A stretch of DNA of 64,000 bases, taken from NCBI GenBank assembly GCA_025350105.1, contig JANXYJ010000076.1:1-64000 (forward strand). Reading direction: 5' to 3'. The stretch's first letter is position 1, and each line of letters starts with the position of its first letter. Shown one piece after another: positions 35,049 to 42,991 of the stretch. The DNA comes from Terriglobia bacterium. Lineage in GTDB: Bacteria > Acidobacteriota > Terriglobia > Bryobacterales > Bryobacteraceae. Position numbers and translations under genes: made by a program. The notes below the pieces were generated by a model. That model had not been told where the DNA came from. It saw only the letters and a list, made by a program, of their open reading frames with translations, and did no database searches.

Positions 35049-36353
35049 ATGCGCAAGGCTCTATTGCTGGGAATCGCCGCTTGTGGCATCGCGATGCTGA
35101 GTGGCATCGTCATGCTGGTGCAATGGGACCAGCCCACCGTCCACGGCCAAACCAAACCTGGCGCGGGTTTTGCCGCGGTGCCCGGCACAAAAGGTGGCTG
35201 GGACCTCTCCGGCCCCTACGACGCAGTTCGTGATTGGCCCAAGCCCATGTCGCAACTTCCCGGTCACGAAAAGTGGGGTTGGGGTGCGGTGGAAGGCGTA
35301 TTTGCCGAAAGTCCGAATCGCATCTTCATCGTCCAGCGCGGCGAGTTGCCCGCCCTTACCCGCCCGGCCGGCAAACCCGTTCCGCAGTTCGGCCCCAGCC
35401 TCTCTTTCCCAGTGGGACAAGTTCCCTTTCGCAACGCTTCCCAAGGCCCGGTGGCGGCGCTGCCCGGCGGCGGCGGGCCCGGTTCACTTCCTGAAGACGC
35501 CGACAAAAATTGGGGCGGCACCAAAGGCGTGGACGCCCGCTGGGAACACAACATCGTCGTGCTGGATGCGCAAGGAAACATAACCGAGCAGTGGACCCAA
35601 TGGGACAGCATGATCAAGCGCGCCCACGCCGTCTACGTCAATCCCTACGATCCCGAAAAGCACGTCTGGGTGGTGGATGATTACAGCCACGCCGTGTTTC
35701 AGTTTTCGAATGACGGTAAACGCCTGACGCAAACCCTGGGAACCGTAGGCCAGAGTGGCGCCGACGGCACGCACTTCAACCGGCCGACTTTTCTCGCCTG
35801 GCTGCCCGATAGCACTCTGTTTGTGGCCGACGGCTATAACGGCACTCGCGTGGCTAAGTTCGACAAAAACGGAAAATTTCTTTTGGATTGGGGCATGAAA
35901 GGCAATCCGCCTGGCGACACCCGCCCTGGCTATATGAACGTGGTCCACGGTATTGCGGCGGATCCGGTGACCCATCGCGTTTACGTCAGTGACCGCGGCA
36001 ATCGCCGCATGCAAGTGTTCGACGAAAACGGTAAATTTGTCGACCAGTGGCCCTTCAACACTCCATCCTCGGTCAACTTTCTTTACATAGCGGCCGACCG
36101 CGGCCTGTGGGTCTTCGATGACACTACATCCAAAATCGTCAAGTACGATCTGGAAGGCCATCTGCTCTATTCGTGGGGAACGTTGGGAGATTTTCCGGGC
36201 GGACTCTTCAATATCCACGGAGCAAGCGTCGACCAGGAAGGCAATCTCTACGTCGCCGAAGTGGCCAACGGCCGCGTCCAAAAGTTCCGCCCCCGCGCCG
36301 GCGCCAATCCCGAGTTCCTTGTCGGCAAGCCGGTCTACCCTACGTGGAAATAA
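35049..36353 (+). CDS. Secreted NHL-repeat beta-propeller protein
   Basis: 434 residues. ATG 35049 has a strong GAGGAG ribosome-binding site. The N-terminus (KALLLGIAACGIAMLSGIVML) is a signal or anchor helix. The rest is at least five NHL blades, for example FNRPTFLAWLPDSTLFVADG, HGIAADPVTHRVYVSDRGNRR and NIHGASVDQEGNLYVAEVANG. The architecture resembles the peptidylglycine alpha-amidating lyase group often annotated in Acidobacteriota, but catalytic residues cannot be confirmed by eye. Probably a secreted binding or lyase protein. Confidence 0.8.
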   Translation: MRKALLLGIAACGIAMLSGIVMLVQWDQPTVHGQTKPGAGFAAVPGTKGGWDLSGPYDAVRDWPKPMSQLPGHEKWGWGAVEGVFAESPNRIFIVQRGELPALTRPAGKPVPQFGPSLSFPVGQVPFRNASQGPVAALPGGGGPGSLPEDADKNWGGTKGVDARWEHNIVVLDAQGNITEQWTQWDSMIKRAHAVYVNPYDPEKHVWVVDDYSHAVFQFSNDGKRLTQTLGTVGQSGADGTHFNRPTFLAWLPDSTLFVADGYNGTRVAKFDKNGKFLLDWGMKGNPPGDTRPGYMNVVHGIAADPVTHRVYVSDRGNRRMQVFDENGKFVDQWPFNTPSSVNFLYIAADRGLWVFDDTTSKIVKYDLEGHLLYSWGTLGDFPGGLFNIHGASVDQEGNLYVAEVANGRVQKFRPRAGANPEFLVGKPVYPTWK

Positions 36354-36394
36354 TGTCCGGAAATAGTGCCTGGAAATAGTTCACGCAAACCTTC

Positions 36395-38203
36395 ATGAGT
36401 CCTTCTTCTTCTCGTCCTGCCGCCTCTGCCAGAAAGAAGGGTCCACCCGGCGGGCCTCTTTTCGCGCTGCTGAAACCTTACCGCGCCCTGGTCTTCGCGC
36501 TGGTGCTGATGACCATCTTCGGCAACGCCCTGAATTTGGTCGTGCCCAAGCTTATCTCGCGGGCCATCGACGCCTACACCCATAACACCCTGGTTCTTGA
36601 GCGCGTCATGCTCCAATTCCTGCTGGTGGCCGCGCTCGTGTTCGCGCTCACCTACGCGCAAAGCATGCTGCAAACCTATGCCTCGGAACGCGTCGCCCGC
36701 GATCTGCGTACGCGCCTCGCCGCGAAGATATCGCTGCAATCCTACGCTTATGTCGAAGGCATCACGCCCGCGAAATTGCTCACCAACCTCACCTCGGATG
36801 TCGACGCCGTAAAGCTGTTCGTCTCCCAGGCCATCGCCACCATGATCGCCTCCGTCTTTTTGATTCTCGGCGCCGGCATTATGCTCTTGACGATTAATTG
36901 GAGACTTGGTTTAAGTATTCTGGGCGTGGTCCCTTTCATTGGCATCACCTTCCAAGTGGTATTGAAGAAGGTCCGCCCGCAATTTCAAAAGGCCCAGGAA
37001 GCGGTCGACTGGCTCAATCGGGTGATCACCGAAAGTATACTGGGTTCGGCTTTAATTCGCTTATTAAATACCCAGCAGGCTGAATATGTTAAATTTCTAG
37101 CGGCCAATACCGAAGCCAAGGATATCGGACTGCGCATACTCCGCCTATTCGCGGGTATGATCCCCATCATCACTTTTGCCACAAATTTGGCCACCGTGAT
37201 CATTCTCTTACTGGGAGGACACTTCGTCATCGCCGGCAGCATGAGCCTGGGCGATTTCACCGCATTCAATTCGTATCTATTTATTCTGATTTTTCCCATT
37301 ATCCTGATCGGTTTTATGAGCAATGTCATCGCCCAGGCCACCGCTTCTTATATGCGTCTGGGGGCGGTGCTGAATGCGCCGGATCCGCAGAACGCGGGCG
37401 GCCTGGTCCGCCAACTTCACGGCGATATCACGCTGCGGAACGTATCGCTTTCCTTTGGTGACAAACCCGTCCTGCGCGATGTATCATTCACCGCCGAGGC
37501 TGGCAGCCGCACCGCCATCATCGGCCCCACCGCCGCCGGCAAAACGCAGTTGCTGTATTTGCTGATCGGCCTGCTGCCGCCAACCTCGGGCACCATCACC
37601 TACGACGATCAACCTCTCGACGCCTACGACAAGGAGTCGCTGCACCAGCAAGTCGGCCTGGTGTTTCAGGACAGCGTCATCTTCAATCTGACACTGCGGG
37701 AAAACGTGGCTTTCAGCACAGCCGCTCAGCAGGAGGCCGCCCAGGCCGTTACACAGAATGCCGCGCGGGCTGTTACTAACGTGGACAAGGCTATTGCGAC
37801 CGCCGAGCTGGGCGATTTCATCGCGGCCTTGCCCCAGGGCGCGGAAACCATGATTGCCGAGCGCGGCACCAGCCTTTCCGGGGGCCAAAAGCAGCGGGTC
37901 ATGCTGGCCCGTGCGCTCGCGCTCAATCCCAAAGTACTGTTGCTCGACGATTTCACCGCCCGCGTCGACGCCACCACCGAACACAAAATCCTTGCCAACG
38001 TTCACGAAAATTATCCTGGCATCACGCTTGTCTCCGTCACCCAGAAAATCGCCTCGGTGATGGACTACGACCAGATCATTCTATTGATGGAGGGAGAAGT
38101 GCTGGCCTCCGGAACCCATTCGCAGTTGATGGAGGCATCGCCCGAATATGTCCAGCTCTTTGATTCACAACGCAGCACCAGCCATCTCGAAGTCGCCTCC
38201 TAG
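36395..38203 (+). CDS. ABC exporter half with degenerate ATP site (TM287-like)
   Basis: 602 residues: six membrane helices then a nucleotide-binding domain. Walker A is GPTAAGKT and the signature is canonical (LSGGQKQR). Walker B reads VLLLDDFTARVD, with Asp where the catalytic Glu should be, and the switch loop SVTQKIASV has Gln for His. This is the pattern of the degenerate half of heterodimeric type IV exporters such as TM287/288. The next gene, overlapping by 56 bases, supplies the complementary half. Substrate unknown (lipids or drugs in homologues). Confidence 0.9.
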   Translation: MSPSSSRPAASARKKGPPGGPLFALLKPYRALVFALVLMTIFGNALNLVVPKLISRAIDAYTHNTLVLERVMLQFLLVAALVFALTYAQSMLQTYASERVARDLRTRLAAKISLQSYAYVEGITPAKLLTNLTSDVDAVKLFVSQAIATMIASVFLILGAGIMLLTINWRLGLSILGVVPFIGITFQVVLKKVRPQFQKAQEAVDWLNRVITESILGSALIRLLNTQQAEYVKFLAANTEAKDIGLRILRLFAGMIPIITFATNLATVIILLLGGHFVIAGSMSLGDFTAFNSYLFILIFPIILIGFMSNVIAQATASYMRLGAVLNAPDPQNAGGLVRQLHGDITLRNVSLSFGDKPVLRDVSFTAEAGSRTAIIGPTAAGKTQLLYLLIGLLPPTSGTITYDDQPLDAYDKESLHQQVGLVFQDSVIFNLTLRENVAFSTAAQQEAAQAVTQNAARAVTNVDKAIATAELGDFIAALPQGAETMIAERGTSLSGGQKQRVMLARALALNPKVLLLDDFTARVDATTEHKILANVHENYPGITLVSVTQKIASVMDYDQIILLMEGEVLASGTHSQLMEASPEYVQLFDSQRSTSHLEVAS

Positions 38204-39956
38204 CGGCGACTATCGTCTCGCCGGAAACACGCAAGTCTCCGCGTCGCTACGCGCTGGCATTCAGCGTTTAACACCTTTGTTTGCGGACGAACGCCGCGAT
38301 GTGATCATCGCCGTCACGGCGGTCACCGTCAGCTCCGTGGCGGCGCTGGTGGCGCCGGTTCTCATCGCCCGCGCCATCGATCTTTATATTCGTGCCAAAG
38401 ACTCGCCCGGTCTGTGGCGCGCAGCCGGTTTCGTGTTGGGTTTCTATGCCATCGGCGTGATTGCAAGCTATATTCAAATTCGCACCATGGGCAGCGTCGG
38501 CCGAAAAGTTTTATTTCACGTGCGCAACGAACTATTCCTTAAACTCCAGGAACTGCCCCTCGCGTTTTTTAATCAGAATAAAACCGGCGATCTGATTTCA
38601 CGTTTAAATAACGACACCGACAAGCTAAATCAATTTGTCTCCCAGGCTCTGATGCAATTTGTTGGCAGTACGTTTTTGATGGCCGGCGCAGCCATCTTCT
38701 TATGCACTCTGAATCTGCGCCTGGGGACCGCCGCCCTGCTGCCGGCTGTCGGTGTATTGCTATTCACCCGCGCCACCGCTGGCTTCATCAAAAGACGAAA
38801 CGCAGACAGTCTGCAGACTCTTGGCGCTATGAGCTCGGAAGTTCAGGAGAGCCTGAACAATTTTAAAGTCATTGTCGCCTTCAACCGCATCGACTATTTC
38901 CGCAAGAAATTCGCCAGTGCGAATGAGCTAAATTTTGCCGCGTCGGTCAAATCAGGCGTCGCCAACGGTGTATTCATGCCGCTTTACGGTTTCTCCGCGC
39001 ACCTGGCCCAGCTTGCAGTCGTGGCCTATGGTTTTCATCTGGTGGCCGTAGGCCAAGCCACCCTCGGACTGCTGGTTGGCTTTCTTTTGTACGTGAATAA
39101 CTTCTACGGCCCTCTTCGCCAATTGGCCACCGTGTGGTCGTCGTTCCAGTTGGCGCTGGCCGCTATGGACCGTATCTCCGCCGTCATGAACCTGCAATCC
39201 AACATGCCGGTAGTGGCGAACCCAGGTACACAGGCCGAATCCCTTCTCTCCTTCCGCAACGTGCATTTTCACTATCCCGAAGGCACCGAAGTCTTGCGCG
39301 ACCTCAGCTTCGAACTCGAAAAAGGCAAAGCCTACGCGCTGGTGGGCCCCACCGGCGGCGGCAAAACCACAACTGCTCTATTGATGGCCCGGCTGTACGA
39401 TCCCAGCGGCGGAACTGTCCTCCTGCACGGCCGCGACATTCGTTCCTACACTCCCGAAGAGCGCGTGCAAAAAATTGGTTTCATCTTGCAGGACCCGTTC
39501 CTGCTCAGCGGCAGCGTAAAAGACAACCTGCTCTACGGCAACGACCAGTACAAAAACTACACCACCGATCAACTCAGCCAGGCGCTAAAGGACGCCAATC
39601 TGGAAAAACTTTTGGCGCGCTTTTCTGAAGGGTTGGATACCCAAGTCTCCACCAGCGGTAACAGCATCAGTCTGGGGCAAAAACAGTTGATCGCCTTCAT
39701 GCGCGCCGTTTTGCGTCAACCGGAGGTGCTGATCCTGGACGAAGCCACCGCCAACATCGACACCGTAACCGAAGAACTGCTGGAAGAGATCCTCCGCAAA
39801 CTTCCTGCGTCCACCACGAAGGTGATCATCGCGCACCGCCTGAATACCATCGATAACGTGGATCAGATTTTCTTCGTCAACTCTGGGGCGGTCACCCTCG
39901 CGGGGTCCATGGAACAGGCCGTGGACATGCTGCTGCACCACAAACGCGAAAGCTAG
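38148..39956 (+). CDS. ABC exporter half with catalytic ATP site (TM288-like)
   Basis: 602 residues: six membrane helices (NTQVSASLRAGIQRLTPLF starts the first cytoplasmic segment) and a nucleotide-binding domain with Walker A GPTGGGKTT, Walker B VLILDEATANID (catalytic Glu present) and the switch His in IIAHRLNT. The signature is altered to ISLGQKQL. An intact Walker B and His here with a degenerate signature, opposite a partner with the reverse, gives one good and one poor ATP site. The ATG start is 56 bases inside the preceding gene. Confidence 0.9.
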   Translation: MSSSLIHNAAPAISKSPPSGDYRLAGNTQVSASLRAGIQRLTPLFADERRDVIIAVTAVTVSSVAALVAPVLIARAIDLYIRAKDSPGLWRAAGFVLGFYAIGVIASYIQIRTMGSVGRKVLFHVRNELFLKLQELPLAFFNQNKTGDLISRLNNDTDKLNQFVSQALMQFVGSTFLMAGAAIFLCTLNLRLGTAALLPAVGVLLFTRATAGFIKRRNADSLQTLGAMSSEVQESLNNFKVIVAFNRIDYFRKKFASANELNFAASVKSGVANGVFMPLYGFSAHLAQLAVVAYGFHLVAVGQATLGLLVGFLLYVNNFYGPLRQLATVWSSFQLALAAMDRISAVMNLQSNMPVVANPGTQAESLLSFRNVHFHYPEGTEVLRDLSFELEKGKAYALVGPTGGGKTTTALLMARLYDPSGGTVLLHGRDIRSYTPEERVQKIGFILQDPFLLSGSVKDNLLYGNDQYKNYTTDQLSQALKDANLEKLLARFSEGLDTQVSTSGNSISLGQKQLIAFMRAVLRQPEVLILDEATANIDTVTEELLEEILRKLPASTTKVIIAHRLNTIDNVDQIFFVNSGAVTLAGSMEQAVDMLLHHKRES

Positions 39957-39992
39957 CGTAACATCGTTAGTGGACGATTCTAAGGAGTAAAC

Positions 39993-41009
39993 ATGCGATC
40001 ACTGATTTTCACCGGAATAGCCGCGGCGCTGTTCGCCTTTTCTAGCGCGCCCACTTTTGCCGCCGAAATTGCCGCCGCGCCCAATGGCGTCAAGCTCACC
40101 AAGTACATCATCGGCGTCGCGGATCTTGACAAGAGCTACGCTTTTTACCACGCGCTGGGAATCGAGTTGGCGGGCAATAAGAAGGACCTCGGCAAACCCG
40201 CGCCCCTCGCCGACATGATTCGCAATCTGGTGGACGTGCCAACCGGAACGAAATTTCGCAATGCAATGCTCACCATCCCTGGCGCCGATTTCGCTCTGGA
40301 GATGACCGAGTTCAGCGATATCACGCTCCACGCCGGCCGTCCGCGCATGACGGATCCCGGCGCGTCGCTGCTCATCCTCATCGTTCGCGACGCCGGTGCC
40401 GCGCTCGCCGCCGCCAAAAAAGCTGGCGCCGAAGTGGTGACACTCGGTGGTGCGCCCCTTGGGGTCGGCGCCAACAACGCCAACAAAGCCGTATTTGTGA
40501 AAGACCCCGATAGCTTCTACGTCGAACTGTTGCAGCCGGCAACGTTGCCTGTCACTACCGCGCCCGCCGGGTCCAATATCATCGGCGCCCGTTTCGCAAC
40601 CGTGGTTGCGGATGCCGAAAAGGCCGCGCAGTTTTATCGCGACAAATTTGGCTTGGAAGCGAAAGTAGACGACTGGATCACCAGCGGTAATATGTTGAAG
40701 GTAGTTGGCATGGCTGATGGTCAACGGCGCAATGCTACGGTCTCCGTGCCCGGATCCTCGCTCACATGGTCGTTCTTTGAATTTAAGACGAGCGGAAGCA
40801 CGTCCTACAAACTGCGCATTCCCGATCCGGGCGCGCCGGCCATCGGCTTCCAAGTGCGTGACCTAACCGCGGCAGCCACAACCATGAAAACCAATGGCGG
40901 CTCGGTGATCACCGTCGGCTCTGGTCTGAAAACTCCCGACGGTGGCAGCGTTGCTTTCACTCGTGATCCCAATGGCGTTTTGGTGGAAATCGCCCAAACC
41001 GGCAAATAA
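39993..41009 (+). CDS. Secreted double VOC (glyoxalase-fold) protein
   Basis: 338 residues. The start is supported by AAGGAG about 8 bases before ATG. A signal peptide (TGIAAALFAFSSAPTFA) precedes two VOC domains (about residues 30-180 and 195-335). The first opens KYIIGVADLDKSYAFYHALG and closes DSFYVELLQP; the second opens ARFATVVADAEKAAQFYRDKF and closes DPNGVLVEIAQ. VOC proteins bind metal and act as dioxygenases, isomerases or resistance proteins; here secretion is unusual and the substrate unknown. A paralogue of the same layout is at 48066-49058. It is followed 8 bases later by a SnoaL-like gene. Confidence 0.85.
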   Translation: MRSLIFTGIAAALFAFSSAPTFAAEIAAAPNGVKLTKYIIGVADLDKSYAFYHALGIELAGNKKDLGKPAPLADMIRNLVDVPTGTKFRNAMLTIPGADFALEMTEFSDITLHAGRPRMTDPGASLLILIVRDAGAALAAAKKAGAEVVTLGGAPLGVGANNANKAVFVKDPDSFYVELLQPATLPVTTAPAGSNIIGARFATVVADAEKAAQFYRDKFGLEAKVDDWITSGNMLKVVGMADGQRRNATVSVPGSSLTWSFFEFKTSGSTSYKLRIPDPGAPAIGFQVRDLTAAATTMKTNGGSVITVGSGLKTPDGGSVAFTRDPNGVLVEIAQTGK

Positions 41010-41017
41010 CCAGCACT

Positions 41018-41941
41018 ATGCTTAAATCATTTCTCCTGGTGATTGTGCTGATGTTCAGCTTGTGCGCGGCCAGCATCAACCCTCCCACGCATGCGCCGCA
41101 GAACCTGCCCATGACGGCGCAGGAAAAGAAAAACCTGCAATTCGTCTTGCATTGGATGCGCGAAGTGATCGAAGCCGGCCACTTGGAACTGGCCGCAAAA
41201 TACCAGGCCGAAAACTATATCCAACACAATCCCAGCTTGAATACCGGCCGCGATGGGTTTGTCGAATTCTTCAAGAAAGTCAGCCAGCCCGTCAACCCTA
41301 TTCCTAGCAAGCTGAAAAATCCGCCCGTGGTCGCCGGGGCCAAAGGCGATTACGTCTGGCTCATCTTCGAAGAAGAAAAGCCCCTGTCGCACGACTCCGC
41401 GAAGACCTACATCGATACCAACCTGGAAGTCCTGCGTATAGAAAATGGCAAAATTCAGGAACATTGGGATAGCCACATGAAGGCCAAAGGCTCCGGCACA
41501 GTCGTCACCGGCGTTTCTCCCAGACCCGCCATACAATGGAACACCGGCAAATTATCGAAAGAAGAAGAGCAAACCTTGGCGCTGGCAAAATCTGAGCTCA
41601 AAGACATGCTCCAGTACGCGCACTTGGAAATCGCCGAGAAAACCATGGACCCCGGCTACATTCAGCACAACGCTAATTTCCCCCAAGGGCGCGACGGCTT
41701 CCTGAAGATCATGCGCTCCCGCCCCGGCCGCCGTCCCGAAGATGCCAAACCCATCAAGGACGAATGGATCGATCCGCCCGTCCTGCTGCTGGTCAACGGT
41801 CCCTACTGCCTTGCGATGATGGACCGCACCGAAAAGGACCCCGACGATCCTTCCAAAACCTACCACTGGAATCATTTCAACGTCATCCGCGTGGAAAAGG
41901 GCTTGATCAAGGAGCATTGGGACGACTTCATCGTAAATTAG
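41018..41941 (+). CDS. Secreted double SnoaL-like protein
   Basis: 307 residues with a signal peptide (LKSFLLVIVLMFSLCAAS). Two NTF2-fold SnoaL-like repeats follow: AAKYQAENYIQHNPSLNTGRD in the first and AEKTMDPGYIQHNANFPQGRD in the second, each ending in IKEHWDD or IQEHWDS. The family (COG4922-like) is predicted to catalyse aldol-type or polyketide cyclase chemistry, but most members are uncharacterised. Internal duplication is evident. It lies 8 bases after the VOC gene and 3 bases before the next gene, so a three-gene operon is likely. Confidence 0.82.
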   Translation: MLKSFLLVIVLMFSLCAASINPPTHAPQNLPMTAQEKKNLQFVLHWMREVIEAGHLELAAKYQAENYIQHNPSLNTGRDGFVEFFKKVSQPVNPIPSKLKNPPVVAGAKGDYVWLIFEEEKPLSHDSAKTYIDTNLEVLRIENGKIQEHWDSHMKAKGSGTVVTGVSPRPAIQWNTGKLSKEEEQTLALAKSELKDMLQYAHLEIAEKTMDPGYIQHNANFPQGRDGFLKIMRSRPGRRPEDAKPIKDEWIDPPVLLLVNGPYCLAMMDRTEKDPDDPSKTYHWNHFNVIRVEKGLIKEHWDDFIVN

Positions 41942-41944
41942 GCC

Positions 41945-42850
41945 ATGCGATTTACTCTTCCTTTCGTTGTGCTCGCTATCGCCGCCCTCCCCGTGTCGGG
42001 GCAACTCAACGGCGTCATCGACATTCACGTCCATTCGCTTCCCGATAGCGAACCGTGGACCATGGACGGCATTCAGGTTGCAAAACTCGCCAAGTCCATG
42101 GGCATGCGCGGCCTGGTCCTGAAAAGTCACTGGGAGCCCACCGCCATGCTCGCCTACCTGGCGCGCAAAGAAGTTCCCGGCCTGGAAGTCTTCGGCGGCA
42201 TTTGCCTCAGCCGGGTCGTTGGTGGCATCAACCCCGCCGCTGTGGAGGAAATGGTGAAAGTCACCGGCGGTTGGGGACGCGTGGTCTGGATGCCCACTTC
42301 CGACGCCGAAAATGTCCGGCGCAATACCAAATCGGATCTGCCCTTCACCCGCGTTTCCGAAAACGGCAAGCTTCTTCCGGCCGTGACGGAGGTTCTCGCG
42401 ATCATCGCTAAAAACAGACTGGTGCTGGCAACCGGTCATTCCTCGCCCGAGGAAGATTTGCTGCTGGTGAAAGAAGGCCAGCGCCTGGGCGTGGAACACA
42501 TGGTTGTCACCCATGCCATGAGCGATTCGGTGAAAATGAACCTGGCCCGAATGCAGGAGGCCGCCAAGACCGGTGCGTTTATCGAACTCGTCTACGTGCA
42601 CTCGCTCACCAAGGAGTCCATCAATCGCAAAGCGCAATTCAGCATGGCCGACGTTGCCAACACCATTCGCCAAGTGGGCCCGGAACACGTAATTCTTTCG
42701 ACGGACATGGGCCAAGTAGGCTTTCCGCCGCCGCCCGAAGGAATCGCCGCCTACATTGAGGAACTTCGTGCGCAAGGTCTTTCGCAACATGATTTGGACC
42801 ACATGGCCAAAGAAAATCCCGCACGCCTGCTGGGTTTGCCGTCGGAGTAG
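41945..42850 (+). CDS. Secreted metal-dependent hydrolase-like protein (DUF6282 type)
   Basis: 301 residues with a signal peptide (RFTLPFVVLAIAALPVSG). The first strand carries IDIHVHSLPDSE, the HxH metal site of amidohydrolase TIM barrels. Other metal-ligand candidates are the His of LVLKSHWEP, the His of LATGHSSPEED, and the Asp of VILSTDMGQ. DUF6282 is my best match; its reaction is unknown. It completes the secreted VOC-SnoaL-hydrolase operon. Confidence 0.75.
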   Translation: MRFTLPFVVLAIAALPVSGQLNGVIDIHVHSLPDSEPWTMDGIQVAKLAKSMGMRGLVLKSHWEPTAMLAYLARKEVPGLEVFGGICLSRVVGGINPAAVEEMVKVTGGWGRVVWMPTSDAENVRRNTKSDLPFTRVSENGKLLPAVTEVLAIIAKNRLVLATGHSSPEEDLLLVKEGQRLGVEHMVVTHAMSDSVKMNLARMQEAAKTGAFIELVYVHSLTKESINRKAQFSMADVANTIRQVGPEHVILSTDMGQVGFPPPPEGIAAYIEELRAQGLSQHDLDHMAKENPARLLGLPSE

Positions 42851-42864
42851 CGCGCCCCAATGTC

Positions 42865-42889
42865 AAGACCCAATCGTCCATAGGGTCTT
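42865..42889. repeat. Inverted repeat upstream of the TonB receptor promoter
   Basis: AAGACCC and GGGTCTT (7 bp each) are separated by 11 bases, between the hydrolase stop and the -35 box at 42898. There is no T-run, so this could be a weak terminator or an upstream regulatory site for the receptor. Confidence 0.4.
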
Positions 42890-42897
42890 ACCCCCGC

Positions 42898-42926
42898 TTG
42901 ACTATCAATTTGTCATCCTGTATAGT
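42898..42926 (+). promoter_or_regulatory. Sigma70-type promoter of the TonB-dependent receptor gene
   Basis: TTGACT (42898-42903), a 17-base spacer and TATAGT (42921-42926) form a near-consensus promoter. Transcription should begin about 42933, giving a leader of about 60 bases with GAGGA before ATG 42992. Confidence 0.7.
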
Positions 42927-42991
42927 TCCGTAACAGCCCTGTGTTAAACGGGGCGCGCTGGGGTAATTCCAAAAGGGGCACGAGGAAAACT

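Noticed and set aside
41552-42802. A 416-residue open frame antisense to the SnoaL-like and hydrolase genes
   Set aside because: It crosses two genes with signal peptides and clear motifs on the other strand and has no recognisable domain.
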